Numbered from the stretch's first letter, positions 1 to 9,102 are shown. The stretch: DNA of 64,000 nt from Micromonospora inositola (GCF_900090285.1 NZ_LT607754.1:3870001-3934000), one strand, 5' to 3'. Made by a program: numbers and translations. The notes: generated by a model from the sequence alone, not told the origin.

Positions 1-1
1 C

Positions 2-2587
2 GCGGTCTACGGCTTCACCTCGATGCTGATCAACGTGCTCCGCGACGAGCAGCCCAGCCACATCGTGGTGGCGTTCGACGTCTCCCGCCGCTCCTTCCGC
101 ACCGACCGCTACGCGGAGTACAAGGCCGGTCGCAGCGAGACCCCGACCGACTTCAAGGGCCAGGTCAGCCTGGTCAAGGAGGTCCTCGCCGCGCTGCGCA
201 TCCCGGTGGTGGAGAAGGAGGGGTACGAGGCGGACGACGTCATCGCCACCCTCGCCTGCCAGGCCCGCGACCAGGGCATGCAGGTGCTGATCACCAGCGG
301 CGACCGGGACGCCTTCCAGCTCGTCGGCGACAGTGTCACCGTGCTCTACCCGCGCAAGGGCGTCTCCGACCTGGCCCGGATGGACCCGGCCGCGGTCGAG
401 GCGAAGTACGGTGTCGGCCCGCAGCGCTACCGCGACCTGGCCGCCCTGGTCGGCGAGACCAGCGACAACCTGCCCGGCATCCCCGGCGTCGGCCCGAAGA
501 CCGCGGCCAAGTGGATCAACACGTACGGCGGGGTGGAGGGCGTCATCGCCCGGGCCGACGAGATCAAGGGCAAGGCCGGCGACAGCCTGCGCGAGCGGCT
601 CGCCGACGTGATCCGCAACTACGAGATCAACTGCCTGGTCTCCGACCTGGAGCTGCCCGTCCGCCCCGAGGACGCCCGCTGGCAGGGCTGGGACCGGGAG
701 GCCGTGCACCAGGTCTTCGACACCCTGCAGTTCCGCATCCTGCGCGACCGGCTCTACCAGTACCTGGAGGCCGTGGAGCCGGAGGCCGAGGCCGGGTTCG
801 ACCTGACCGGGGAGGTGCTCACCGAGCCCGGCGCCCTCGCCGGCTGGCTGGAGACGCACGCCCCGGCCGGCACCCCGGTCGGGCTGGCGGTCAAGCTCGA
901 CACCGGCCCCAACCGGCGGCACACCGCCTCGGTGGCCGGGATGGCCCTGGCCACCGCCGCCGGTGCGGCCGCCTGGTTCGACCCGGCCACCCTCGACCCG
1001 GCCGACGAGGCTGCCCTGGCGAGCTGGCTGGCCGACGGCAAGCGGCCCAAGGTGCTGCACGACAGCAAGCCGGCGGTGCTGGCCTTCGCCGCGCACGGTT
1101 GGCAGCTGGAAGGCATCTCCCGGGACACCCAGATCGCCGCCTACCTGGCCCGGCCCGACCAGCGCTCCTACGACCTCGCCGACCTGGCGCTGCGCTACCT
1201 GCACCGCGAGCTGCGGGTCGACGCGCCGGAGACCGGCCAGCTCACCCTGGAGGGGCTGGGCGACGACGGCGCGGCCGAGCAGAACCTCATGCTCCAGGCC
1301 CGCGCCACCCTCGACCTGGCCGACGCGATCGACGCCGAGCTGTCCCGCGACGGCGAGCAGTCCCTCCGGCTGATGGCCGGGGTGGAGCTGCCGCTGATGC
1401 GGGTGCTCGCCGCCATGGAGCGCACCGGCATCGCCGCCGACACGCACTACCTGTCGGAGCTGGAGGCGCACTTCGCCGCCGAGGTGAAGGCCGCCGCGCA
1501 GGGCGCGTACGCGGCGGTCGGGCGGGAGTTCAACCTCGGCTCGCCCAAGCAGCTCCAGGAGATCCTCTTCAACGAGCTGGGTCTGCCGAAGACGAAGAAG
1601 ATCAAGACCGGTTACACCACCGACGCCGACGCCCTGCAGTGGCTCTACGCCCAGCAGCCGCACGCCGTACTGGAGCACCTGCTGCGCCACCGGGACGTGG
1701 CCAAGCTCAAGTCGACCGTCGACGGTCTGCTCAAGTCGGTCTCCGATGACGGCCGGATCCACACCACCTTCAACCAGACGGTGGCGGCCACCGGCCGGCT
1801 CTCCTCCACCGAGCCCAACCTGCAGAACATCCCCATCCGCACCGAGGAGGGCCGGCGGATCCGCCGCGCCTTCGTGGTGGGGGAGGGGTACGAATGCCTG
1901 CTCACCGCCGACTACAGCCAGATCGAGATGCGGATCATGGCGCACCTGTCGTCGGACGACGCGTTGATCGAGGCGTTCAACTCCGGCCACGACTTCCACG
2001 CCGCCACCGCCTCGTCGGTGTTCTCGGTCGAGGTCGGCGCGGTCAGCGCCGACCAGCGGCGCAAGATCAAGGCGATGAACTACGGCCTGGCGTACGGGCT
2101 GAGCGCGTTCGGCCTCTCCCAGCAGCTGGGGATCAGCGCCGAGGAGGCGCGTGGGCTGATGGAGAACTACTTCGCCGGCTTCGGCGGCATCCGCGACTAC
2201 CTGCAGGAGGTGGTCGCCCGGGCCCGCCAGGACGGCTACACCTCCACCATCCTCGGCCGCCGGCGTTACCTGCCCGACCTGGTCAGCGACAACCGGCAGC
2301 GCCGGGAGATCGCCGAGCGGATGGCCCTCAACGCCCCGATCCAGGGCTCTGCGGCCGACATCATGAAGGTCGCCATGCTGCACGTGGACAGCGCGCTGCG
2401 CGACGCCGGGCTGCGCTCCCGGATGCTGCTCCAGGTGCACGACGAGCTGGTCCTCGAGGTTGCCCCGGGCGAGCGGGAGACCCTGGAGGCCCTGGTGCGC
2501 AAGGAGATGGGCGAGGCGTACCCGCTGTCGGTGCCGCTGGAGGTCTCCGTCGGCGACGGCCGCGACTGGAACAGCGCCGACCACTGA
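2..2587 (+). CDS. polA: DNA polymerase I, 3' portion (5' end outside window)
   Basis: Replicative gap-filling and repair polymerase. The frame is open to the window edge (codons for AVYGFTS precede the first ATG at 23), so the true start lies upstream. Order: 5'-nuclease domain (to about base 900), exonuclease-like domain, then the polymerase domain with motif A DYSQIEMR near 1910, motif B RRKIKAMNYGLAYG near 2058-2100 and motif C VHDEL near 2435. The DxE metal-binding motif of the proofreading 3'-5' exonuclease is absent: the equivalent segment near 880-905 reads VGLAVKLDTGPN. The enzyme is therefore probably non-proofreading, as known for mycobacterial and Taq Pol I. A GC-rich hairpin follows directly downstream. 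Confidence 0.97.
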   Translation, partial: AVYGFTSMLINVLRDEQPSHIVVAFDVSRRSFRTDRYAEYKAGRSETPTDFKGQVSLVKEVLAALRIPVVEKEGYEADDVIATLACQARDQGMQVLITSGDRDAFQLVGDSVTVLYPRKGVSDLARMDPAAVEAKYGVGPQRYRDLAALVGETSDNLPGIPGVGPKTAAKWINTYGGVEGVIARADEIKGKAGDSLRERLADVIRNYEINCLVSDLELPVRPEDARWQGWDREAVHQVFDTLQFRILRDRLYQYLEAVEPEAEAGFDLTGEVLTEPGALAGWLETHAPAGTPVGLAVKLDTGPNRRHTASVAGMALATAAGAAAWFDPATLDPADEAALASWLADGKRPKVLHDSKPAVLAFAAHGWQLEGISRDTQIAAYLARPDQRSYDLADLALRYLHRELRVDAPETGQLTLEGLGDDGAAEQNLMLQARATLDLADAIDAELSRDGEQSLRLMAGVELPLMRVLAAMERTGIAADTHYLSELEAHFAAEVKAAAQGAYAAVGREFNLGSPKQLQEILFNELGLPKTKKIKTGYTTDADALQWLYAQQPHAVLEHLLRHRDVAKLKSTVDGLLKSVSDDGRIHTTFNQTVAATGRLSSTEPNLQNIPIRTEEGRRIRRAFVVGEGYECLLTADYSQIEMRIMAHLSSDDALIEAFNSGHDFHAATASSVFSVEVGAVSADQRRKIKAMNYGLAYGLSAFGLSQQLGISAEEARGLMENYFAGFGGIRDYLQEVVARARQDGYTSTILGRRRYLPDLVSDNRQRREIAERMALNAPIQGSAADIMKVAMLHVDSALRDAGLRSRMLLQVHDELVLEVAPGERETLEALVRKEMGEAYPLSVPLEVSVGDGRDWNSADH

Positions 2588-2595
2588 TTCGCGGG

Positions 2596-3027
2596 TTACC
2601 GTCCCGGTCCGCGGCGCGCCTTCGGTGGGGCGCCGCGCCTCTCGAGGGCCCGCCGGGACGGGCCGCCCGGCGGTGGGAGCGGAGCCTTGAGGGGGTCGTG
2701 ACCCCAGTTCATCAGGGAGTACCGCCACCGGGTCGCGCGGACGTCGCCGCTCGGTCGCTGCGCCATGTGCCGCCGTACGTACCCGACGACCTTGCGCATG
2801 TGCTTGTAGTCGCCCTCGGAGAGCTGGTCGCGCTTGCGCCGCAGCAGCTGGATGATCTTGCGGCCGGACTCGTGGCCGACCGACTCGCCGCCCGTGGTGC
2901 CCTTCTTCCGCCAGCCGACGTGCTTGGACTCGTCGGACTCCAGCCACTTCTGCAATTCGCCGGGCTTCATGTTCACCGCCTCGGTGAACTCCCGATAGCT
3001 GTCGCGGCCGTCGTCACTTCGGCTCAC
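2596..3027 (-). CDS. DUF3140 family protein
   Basis: 143-residue soluble protein of the DUF3140 family, function unknown. The N-terminal half carries the family signature (RDSYREFTEAVNM, then KWLESDESKHVGW and a Lys/Arg-rich SGRKIIQLLRRKRDQL segment). The last 25 or so residues are Pro/Arg-rich and run into the polA terminator hairpin, so they may be poorly conserved. The GTG start at 3027 overlaps the upstream DUF2945 gene by 14 bases, which suggests translational coupling. The basic content would allow nucleic-acid binding, but that is a guess. Family assignment is fairly sure; the role is unknown. Confidence 0.8.
   Translation of the reverse strand: MSRSDDGRDSYREFTEAVNMKPGELQKWLESDESKHVGWRKKGTTGGESVGHESGRKIIQLLRRKRDQLSEGDYKHMRKVVGYVRRHMAQRPSGDVRATRWRYSLMNWGHDPLKAPLPPPGGPSRRALERRGAPPKARRGPGR
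2611..2636 (+). terminator. Hairpin after polA
   Basis: Ten-base arms GCGGCGCGCC and GGGGCGCCGC (one mismatch) around a TTCGGT loop, 23 bases after the polA stop. No U-run follows, as is common in actinobacteria. It overlaps the 3' coding end of the convergent DUF3140 gene. Confidence 0.5.
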
Positions 3028-3232
3028 GGCGCAGCGCCTCCGGTCGGTGGGCGACGTCCCGGCCCGAGTCGTCGTTGCGGATCCGGTACTGCGGGTCCTC
3101 GGCGGAGGCGTTCACGGGATGCCCGCGGATGTGCGTCCGGTCGATGAGCTTCTCCTTGACCACGCCGTGCGCCCGCCCGCTGTGGCTGGCCCAGGAGACG
3201 TGGTCACCCGCGTGGAACTCCTTCTCGGCCAT
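3014..3232 (-). CDS. DUF2945 (HVA1/Tudor-like) small protein
   Basis: 72-residue protein of the DUF2945 / hypervirulence-associated Tudor-like family. The start MAEKEFHAGDHVSW, with the sequence GVVKEKLIDRTHIRGHPVNAS in the middle and PQYRIRNDDSGRDVAHRPEAL at the end, fits this beta-barrel family. The start is the ATG at 3232, since the longer frame upstream is only the shadow of the methyltransferase. It overlaps the DUF3140 start by 14 bases, so the two are probably co-translated. The molecular role is unknown. Confidence 0.82.
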   Translation of the reverse strand: MAEKEFHAGDHVSWASHSGRAHGVVKEKLIDRTHIRGHPVNASAEDPQYRIRNDDSGRDVAHRPEALRREPK

Positions 3233-3270
3233 GCCCCGGGGTACCCGGGGCCGGCGAGCGGAAACGACGG

Positions 3271-4077
3271 CTACCGCTCGGCGGGCTTCTCGGCGACGAA
3301 GATGGCGGTGCCGGGGAAGAGGCGGCCGCGCAGCGGGCTCCACTGCCCCCAGATCCCCTCGTGCCCCTCCGGCCACTCCGGCTCCACCAGGTCCAGGAAG
3401 CGGAACCCGGCGCCGACGATCTCCCGGATCCGGTCGCCGAGGGTGCGGTGCTGCTCGACGTACGTGGCCACCCCGTGCTCGTCCTGCTCCACGTAGGGGG
3501 AGCGGTCGAAGTACGAGTGGACCGCGGTCAGCCCGCCCTCGCCGGGATCGTCGAGGAAGATCCAGCGCATCGGGTGGGTGACCGAGAAGACCCAGCGGCC
3601 GCCGGGGCGCAGCACCCGGAACACCTCCCGCATCACCGCGGCCGAGTCGTCGACGAACGGGATCGCGCCGAACGCCGTGCAGGCGGTGTCGAACGCCGCG
3701 TCGGCGAAGGGCAGCGCGAGGGCGTCCGCCTGCACCAGCGGGACGCGTACCCCGGTGGTGTCGGCGGCGAGCGCGGCGTGCCGCAACATGCCGGCGGACA
3801 GGTCCAGGGCGACCGGCCGGGCGCCCTGGGTGGCCAGCCACCGGGCGGCGGCCGCGGCGCCGCTGCCGAGTTCCAGGATCCGGCGGCCGGCCAGGTCGCC
3901 GAGGAGCCGGGCATCGGCCTCGCGCAGCCCCTCGGGGCACCAGACGAAGTCCACGTCGCCCAGGAACGCGCCGTGCTCGGCCTGGTAGTCGTCGGCGTCG
4001 GTGTCCCACCAGCCCCGGTTGGCCCGGCGTACCTCCGCGTCGCCCACCCGGCGTCGGCCCACCCTGTCGTCATCCAC
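3271..4077 (-). CDS. Class I SAM-dependent methyltransferase
   Basis: 268 residues. The Rossmann-fold SAM site is visible as ILELGSGAAAAARWLATQG (motif I, about residues 70-88), followed by VALDLSAGML and the post-II segment VQADALALPFADAAFDTA typical of the UbiE/Methyltransf_11 group. The N-terminal NRGWWDTDADDYQAEHG matches actinobacterial methyltransferases of unknown substrate. The start is the GTG at 4077. A TAGCGT box at 4084-4089 lies six bases upstream, so the mRNA is probably leaderless. No downstream partner fixes the substrate. Confidence 0.88.
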   Translation of the reverse strand: MDDDRVGRRRVGDAEVRRANRGWWDTDADDYQAEHGAFLGDVDFVWCPEGLREADARLLGDLAGRRILELGSGAAAAARWLATQGARPVALDLSAGMLRHAALAADTTGVRVPLVQADALALPFADAAFDTACTAFGAIPFVDDSAAVMREVFRVLRPGGRWVFSVTHPMRWIFLDDPGEGGLTAVHSYFDRSPYVEQDEHGVATYVEQHRTLGDRIREIVGAGFRFLDLVEPEWPEGHEGIWGQWSPLRGRLFPGTAIFVAEKPAER

Positions 4078-4435
4078 CCGCTCACGCTAGGCCCCGCGCC
4101 CGGTCGGCGGGCGGGCGGACCGGTGGGGCCGATGGGGCGCATGTGACGGACGAGACAGCCGTGGCACCTTGCCGTTCGAAATCTCCGCTTTCGCAGCTGA
4201 CGAGGTCGCGGGGAGACGGGAGGGCTTGCACGCTGTGGTAATGCAGCGGGTAGGCTAGACGATGCGCTCGCGGATCGTGTGCCTCGGCAGGGAGCAGGTG
4301 CGCGGTCACCGGAGCCACTAATGATCTTCTCTTGGCGATCGTTCGGTGTGCCCGGCGGCGAATCCGCTGGCGCGAAAAGGTCACCGCGACACCACGCCTG
4401 CTGTGACAACCCATCCGACCGGAGCAACCGCCCAC
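4078..4435. other. Intergenic region upstream of rpsA
   Basis: 358 bases without a convincing gene. The left edge holds the -10 box (TAGCGT, 4084-4089, minus strand) of the methyltransferase. The right part holds a likely rpsA promoter and a leader of about 175 bases ending in GGAGC before the rpsA ATG. No conserved RNA motif was recognised. Confidence 0.6.
4226..4256 (+). promoter_or_regulatory. Predicted rpsA promoter
   Basis: -35 TTGCAC (4226-4231) and -10 TAGGCT (4251-4256) with a 19-base spacer, slightly longer than ideal. It would give a leader of about 170 bases before the rpsA start. Confidence 0.45.
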
Positions 4436-5929
4436 ATGACGAGCAGCATCGAGGCCCCCTCGAGCGCCACCCGGGTCACCCACGACGATCTCGGTTCCGA
4501 GGAAGCTTTCCTCGCCGCGATCGACGAGACCATCAAGTACTTCAACGACGGCGACATTGTCGAAGGCACCGTCGTCAAGGTCGATCGGGACGAGGTCCTG
4601 CTCGACATCGGCTACAAGACCGAGGGTGTCATCCCCTCTCGTGAGTTGTCGATCAAGCACGACGTGGACCCCGCCGAGGTCGTCTCGGTCGGTGACCACA
4701 TCGAGGCCCTGGTCCTCCAGAAGGAGGACAAGGAGGGTCGTCTGATCCTCTCCAAGAAGCGGGCGCAGTACGAGCGGGCCTGGGGCACGATCGAGAAGAT
4801 CAAGGACGAGGACGGTGTCGTCCGCGGTTCCGTCATCGAGGTGGTCAAGGGTGGCCTCATCCTCGACATCGGGCTGCGCGGCTTCCTGCCCGCCTCCCTG
4901 GTCGAGATGCGGCGGGTGCGCGACCTGCAGCCGTACGTCGGCCGCGAGCTCGAGGCCAAGATCATCGAGCTGGACAAGAACCGCAACAACGTGGTCCTGT
5001 CCCGCCGGGCCTGGCTGGAGCAGACGCAGTCCGAGGTGCGCACCGAGTTCCTCAACAAGCTGCAGAAGGGCCAGGTCCGCAAGGGCGTCGTGTCCTCGAT
5101 CGTCAACTTCGGCGCGTTCGTGGACCTCGGCGGCGTCGACGGTCTGGTGCACGTCTCCGAGCTCTCCTGGAAGCACATCGACCACCCGTCCGAGGTCGTC
5201 GAGGTCGGCCAGGAGGTCGAGGTCGAGGTCCTGGACGTCGACCTGGACCGCGAGCGGGTCTCGCTGTCGCTGAAGGCGACCCAGGAGGACCCGTGGCGTC
5301 AGTTCGCCCGCACCCACGCGATCCAGCAGATCGTGCCGGGTAAGGTCACCAAGCTGGTGCCGTTCGGCGCCTTCGTCCGGGTGGACGACGGCATCGAGGG
5401 TCTGGTCCACATCTCCGAGCTGGCCGAGCGCCACGTGGAGATCCCGGAGCAGGTCGTCCAGGTCGGCTCCGAGGTCATGGTCAAGGTCATCGACATCGAC
5501 CTCGAGCGTCGCCGGATCTCGCTGTCGCTCAAGCAGGCCAACGAGGGCTTCGTCGAGGGCGAGGAGCACTTCGACCCGACCCTCTACGGCATGGCCGCGA
5601 CGTACGACACCGAGGGCAACTACATCTACCCGGAGGGCTTCGACCCGGAGACGGGCGAGTGGCTCGAGGGGTACGACAAGCAGCGCGAGACCTGGGAGAA
5701 CCAGTACGCCGAGGCGCGTCAGCGCTGGGAGGCCCACACCAAGCAGGTGCAGACCTCCCGGGCCGCCGACGCCGAGGCCGCTGCCAACCCGGCTCCGGCC
5801 GTGGCCGCCGGTGGCACCACCACCACGACCACCACGGCCCCGAGCCGGCAGGCCGAGGAGCCGGCTGGCACCCTGGCCACCGACGAGGCGCTCGCCGCGC
5901 TGCGGGAGAAGCTCGCCGGCGGCAAGTGA
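4436..5929 (+). CDS. rpsA: 30S ribosomal protein S1
   Basis: 497-residue S1 protein, which helps 30S subunits engage mRNA. Four S1 OB-fold repeats are visible, at roughly residues 35-105 (GDIVEGTVVKVD), 120-190, 205-275 (KGQVRKGVVSSIVNFGAFVD) and 290-360 (VTKLVPFGAFVRVDDG), as usual for actinobacterial S1. A low-complexity acidic/Ala-rich tail follows, with a run of seven threonines. The ATG at 4436 (MTSSIEAPS) was chosen over an in-frame ATG 30 codons upstream because GGAGC precedes it and it matches the family N-terminus. It is followed by a strong hairpin terminator. polA-rpsA-coaE order is conserved in actinobacteria. Confidence 0.96.
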   Translation: MTSSIEAPSSATRVTHDDLGSEEAFLAAIDETIKYFNDGDIVEGTVVKVDRDEVLLDIGYKTEGVIPSRELSIKHDVDPAEVVSVGDHIEALVLQKEDKEGRLILSKKRAQYERAWGTIEKIKDEDGVVRGSVIEVVKGGLILDIGLRGFLPASLVEMRRVRDLQPYVGRELEAKIIELDKNRNNVVLSRRAWLEQTQSEVRTEFLNKLQKGQVRKGVVSSIVNFGAFVDLGGVDGLVHVSELSWKHIDHPSEVVEVGQEVEVEVLDVDLDRERVSLSLKATQEDPWRQFARTHAIQQIVPGKVTKLVPFGAFVRVDDGIEGLVHISELAERHVEIPEQVVQVGSEVMVKVIDIDLERRRISLSLKQANEGFVEGEEHFDPTLYGMAATYDTEGNYIYPEGFDPETGEWLEGYDKQRETWENQYAEARQRWEAHTKQVQTSRAADAEAAANPAPAVAAGGTTTTTTTAPSRQAEEPAGTLATDEALAALREKLAGGK

Positions 5930-5944
5930 CCCGCTGACGACGAT

Positions 5945-5994
5945 GGGCCCCGCTCCCGCCGATCCGGTTCCACCGGGTCGCCGGGGCGGGGCCC
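5945..5994 (+). terminator. rpsA terminator hairpin
   Basis: Twelve-pair stem GGGCCCCGCTCC / GGGGCGGGGCCC (one G-U) closing a 26-base loop, starting 15 bases after the rpsA stop. Confidence 0.6.
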
Positions 5995-6072
5995 TCGCTT
6001 GTCCCCGCCCGGCCACCGTCCCGGCCGCTCGGCGGTTTGGTGGTGCGGGCGGTGATCCGGTTGACTGGTCCG

Positions 6073-7254
6073 GTGCTGATGGTGGGACTGACCGGCGGGA
6101 TCGGGTCCGGCAAGAGCGCCGTGGCGGCCCGGCTGGCCGAACTCGGCGCGGTGGTGATCGACGCCGACCAGGTCGCCCGCGAGGTGGTCGCCCCGGGCAG
6201 CGCCGGGCTGGCCGAGATCGTCGCGACCTTCTCCGACCGGGTGCTCGACACCCACGGCGCCCTGGACCGGGCGGCGCTGGGCGCGGTCGTCTTCGCCGAC
6301 GAGGCGGCCCGCCGCCGGTTGGAGGCGATCACCCATCCCCGGGTCCGGGCGCGTACCGCCGAGCTGGTCGCCGCGGCGCCGGCGCATGCCGTCGTGGTCA
6401 ACGACGTGCCGCTGCTGGTGGAGGTGGGGCTCGCGCCGACGTACCACCTGGTGGTGGTCGTGCGGACGGCGGTGGCCACCCGGCTGGAGCGGCTGGCCCG
6501 CGACCGCGGCATGGACCGCGCGGAGGCCGAGCGGCGGATCGCCGCGCAGGCCGACGACGCCCGCCGGCGGGCGGCGGCCGACGTGGTGCTGAGCAACGAC
6601 GGTGATCTGGCGGAGCTGCACGCGGCCGTGGACGGCCTGTGGCGCGACCGGCTGGTCCCGTACGAGGAGAACCTGCGGGCGCGGCGGGCGGTCCGGCCGG
6701 AGCGGGTGGTGCTCACCGAGCCCGATCCGAGCTGGCCGCAGCAGCACGCCCGGCTGGCCGCCCGGATCCGGCACGCGCTCGCCCCCGCCGACCTGCGCAT
6801 CGACCACATCGGCTCGACCGCCGTGCCCGGGCTCGCCGCGAAGGACGTCCTCGACATTCAGCTCGCCGTGCCGTCGCTGGCCGAGGCGGACGGGCCGATC
6901 GCCGAACGGCTCGCCGACGCCGGCTTCCCCCGGCTGCCCGGCGAATGGTGGGACAACCCGCGTCCCGCCGGCAGCGGTCGGTGGGAGAAGCGGTTGCACG
7001 GCAGCGCCGACCCCGGCCGTCCGGTGTACCTGCACCTGCGGGTGACCGGCTCCCCGGGCTGGCGGTACGCGCTGCTGATGCGCGACCACCTGCGCGCCGA
7101 CCCGGACCAGCGGGCCGCCTACCTCCAGCTCAAGCGGGAGCTGGCGGCCTCAGCGCCGGACGGCGCGACCTACGGCACGCTGAAGGACCCCTGGTTCGAC
7201 GAGGAGCACCTCCGGGCGGAGGAGTGGGCCGCGCGGACGGGCTGGCGGCCCTGA
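6073..7254 (+). CDS. coaE: Dephospho-CoA kinase fused to GrpB/UPF0157 domain
   Basis: CoaE phosphorylates dephospho-CoA in the last step of coenzyme A synthesis. The N-terminal 200 residues carry the P-loop GGIGSGKS, VIDADQVARE and NDVPLLVEVGL. From about residue 210 a second domain begins (LTEPDPSWPQQH, RIDHIGSTAVPGLAAKDVLDIQ, then YGTLKDPWFDEEHL at the end), typical of GrpB/UPF0157, a nucleotidyltransferase-like family of unclear role. The same fusion occurs in mycobacterial CoaE. The GTG at 6073 (MLMVGLTGG) fits the family start; the ATG at 6079 or the GTG at 6037 remain possible. It converges on the next gene with 8 bases between. Confidence 0.93.
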   Translation: MLMVGLTGGIGSGKSAVAARLAELGAVVIDADQVAREVVAPGSAGLAEIVATFSDRVLDTHGALDRAALGAVVFADEAARRRLEAITHPRVRARTAELVAAAPAHAVVVNDVPLLVEVGLAPTYHLVVVVRTAVATRLERLARDRGMDRAEAERRIAAQADDARRRAAADVVLSNDGDLAELHAAVDGLWRDRLVPYEENLRARRAVRPERVVLTEPDPSWPQQHARLAARIRHALAPADLRIDHIGSTAVPGLAAKDVLDIQLAVPSLAEADGPIAERLADAGFPRLPGEWWDNPRPAGSGRWEKRLHGSADPGRPVYLHLRVTGSPGWRYALLMRDHLRADPDQRAAYLQLKRELAASAPDGATYGTLKDPWFDEEHLRAEEWAARTGWRP

Positions 7255-7262
7255 CGGCCGGG

Positions 7263-8834
7263 TCAGCGGGGTTTCGACCGGTCGGTGGGCCGCGGCATGG
7301 CGGTGGGCAGCGCCGGTACCGGTCCCGGGGTGAGCTCGAGCTGCGCCCACACGCCGCGCCCGGTCCGCAGCTCCACCCGGCGCAGCAGCCCGTCCCGGTC
7401 GATCCAGTAGCGCAGCGGGGCCCGGCGGTCCCGCAGCTCGATGACGTCGACGGTGCGGTCGGCCAGCCGGTCGCCGCGCAGCCGGACCGCCGACCTGGCG
7501 TCGGCCGGCGGGCCACCCGCCCGCAGCGCGGCGCCGACCAGCCGGTCCAGGTCGTCGGTCGGGGGCGCGGGGGGCGACCAGGAGACGCCGGCCGGCGCCG
7601 GCAGCGGCGGTCGGGCCGGCAGCTCCGCGGTGCCGCCCTCCGTCGGCACTTCCACCCGGGTGGCCTGGCCCGCCCGGTGGCGCAGCAGCGTCCGGCGTCC
7701 CGGCGTGCCGACCTCGCCCACCGCCAGGTACGCGGAGGAACCCGCCCAGTTCAGCCAGCCGGCGGCGCGCAGGTTCGCGGTCGGGCCGAGTGGCGCGGTT
7801 CCGGTCAGCGCGGCGCCACCGGCGGCCCGTAGCCGGCTCGGCAGCCGGGTCAACCGGTCGGCCTCGGCGTCGGTGAGCGCCCGTGGCAGGCCGGGCCGGC
7901 CACCCAGGGCGTCGACCGGTCGCAGGGTCGGGCGGTCGCTGCGTTCCAGCTCCACGGTGACCGGCGTGTCGTCGGGCAGTCGCCCCGCCAGCCGGTGCAA
8001 CCGGGCGTCCCGGTCGAGCCAGAGCCGGACCTGTCGGACCGGCGCCGGTGTCGCCGGAGCCACCGCGGTCGGGCCGGCGGCGAGCGGCGCCTCCAGCAGG
8101 TCGACCGGGGTGCCGGCGGTGGACTCTCGACCCAGCCAGCGCGCCTCGGCGGCGACCGGGTCGGGTCGGTCCGCGCTCAGGGCGAGGAGCAGGTCGAGCA
8201 CGGCGGTCAGGCCGCGCCCCGGGGGAGGTTCCCGCAGCTGCCAGCGGTCGGTCGGGGGCACCAGCGGCGGCGGGGCGGGGGTGGCCGCCGCGCTCGGGTC
8301 CGGCCGGGCCACCAGCGCCGTCGGGGTGGCCTGGACCAGGCCCCGCTCCGCGCCGGCTGCCGGACCGCCGACGTCCAGGTAGACCAGTGGCCGGGCCCAG
8401 TCGACCCAGCCGACCAGTTCGGTCCGGGCCGCCCCGGCGCCGACGGTGACGTGCACCCCGGAGCGGACGTCCCGGTAGGCGGTGACCCGCATCGCCGCCA
8501 GCCGCTCCGCCTCGGCCGCGGTCAACGGGCGGGCCGGGTCGGCCGGCTCGGACGGCGTCCAGCTCAGCAGCCCGGCGACCAGGGCCGCGGCGGAGGCCGT
8601 CGCCGCCACCCCGAGCGCGAGCAGGAGGCTCCGGCGCCGGCTCGGCCGCGCGGGCGGGTCCCCCGCGCCGTCCGGCTCGGCCCCGGGCGGGCGCTCCGGT
8701 CCGTGGCCGACCGGGGCGGTTGCGGTACGCGGTGCGGCCGCTTCGGCGACCGGCGCGGCGGCCCGCCGGCGTCGGGCGCGGCCGGCGGCGGGTGCGGGAG
8801 TGGGGCGGGGGGGCCGCCCGGGAGAGTTCTCCAC
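7263..8834 (-). CDS. Membrane-anchored protein with duplicated extracytoplasmic domain
   Basis: About 523 residues, function unknown. A cytoplasmic Arg/Pro-rich N-terminus leads to one transmembrane helix (RRRSLLLALGVAATASAAAL), then about 400 extracytoplasmic residues. These contain two related copies of one domain: LTAAEAERLA...GWVDWARPLVYLDVG...VRLWLDRDARLHRL and LTDAEADRLT...GWLNWAGSSAYLAVG...LRYWIDRDGLLRRV. The WLDRD/WIDRD strand recalls actinobacterial LppX/LprG-type lipid-binding beta folds, but that link is weak. The start is uncertain: GTG at 8834 lies inside a perfect inverted repeat, and GTG at 8927 is the longest option. Confidence 0.7.
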   Translation of the reverse strand: MENSPGRPPRPTPAPAAGRARRRRAAAPVAEAAAPRTATAPVGHGPERPPGAEPDGAGDPPARPSRRRSLLLALGVAATASAAALVAGLLSWTPSEPADPARPLTAAEAERLAAMRVTAYRDVRSGVHVTVGAGAARTELVGWVDWARPLVYLDVGGPAAGAERGLVQATPTALVARPDPSAAATPAPPPLVPPTDRWQLREPPPGRGLTAVLDLLLALSADRPDPVAAEARWLGRESTAGTPVDLLEAPLAAGPTAVAPATPAPVRQVRLWLDRDARLHRLAGRLPDDTPVTVELERSDRPTLRPVDALGGRPGLPRALTDAEADRLTRLPSRLRAAGGAALTGTAPLGPTANLRAAGWLNWAGSSAYLAVGEVGTPGRRTLLRHRAGQATRVEVPTEGGTAELPARPPLPAPAGVSWSPPAPPTDDLDRLVGAALRAGGPPADARSAVRLRGDRLADRTVDVIELRDRRAPLRYWIDRDGLLRRVELRTGRGVWAQLELTPGPVPALPTAMPRPTDRSKPR

Positions 8835-8845
8835 AAGTGGAGAAC
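8826..8845. repeat. Perfect 9-bp inverted repeat, 2-bp spacer
   Basis: GTTCTCCAC-AA-GTGGAGAAC, a perfect dyad overlapping the likely GTG start of the minus-strand membrane protein and about 290 bases upstream of divergent uvrB. This is operator-like. A tight hairpin at the translation start is an alternative. Confidence 0.6.
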
Positions 8846-9102
8846 GCGGCTGCGGGACTTGGGTGACGAGCAGGGGCGCTCGCGGCGGCCGGTCAGCGCC
8901 TCCAGCGCGACCACGTCGGGCGCGCACGCCGGTGATGTCCGGGTGCTGCAGCCCTCGGTGCCGGGGGCGGCCGTCCCCTGAGGGGGGCCGCCGGCCCGGT
9001 CGGCCGCCGCGAGCGGCCTACGTCGAAAGCCTAGCTCCGTGAGATGTGGCACACAATGGGAATATCGAAGCCGATCACGGACCCTCCGTGGTCGGCCCGG
9101 AA

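Noticed and set aside
4082..6016. 644-codon minus-strand open frame
   Set aside because: Antisense of rpsA; the VDVDDLDHDLGADLDDL-like repeats merely mirror the S1 repeats.
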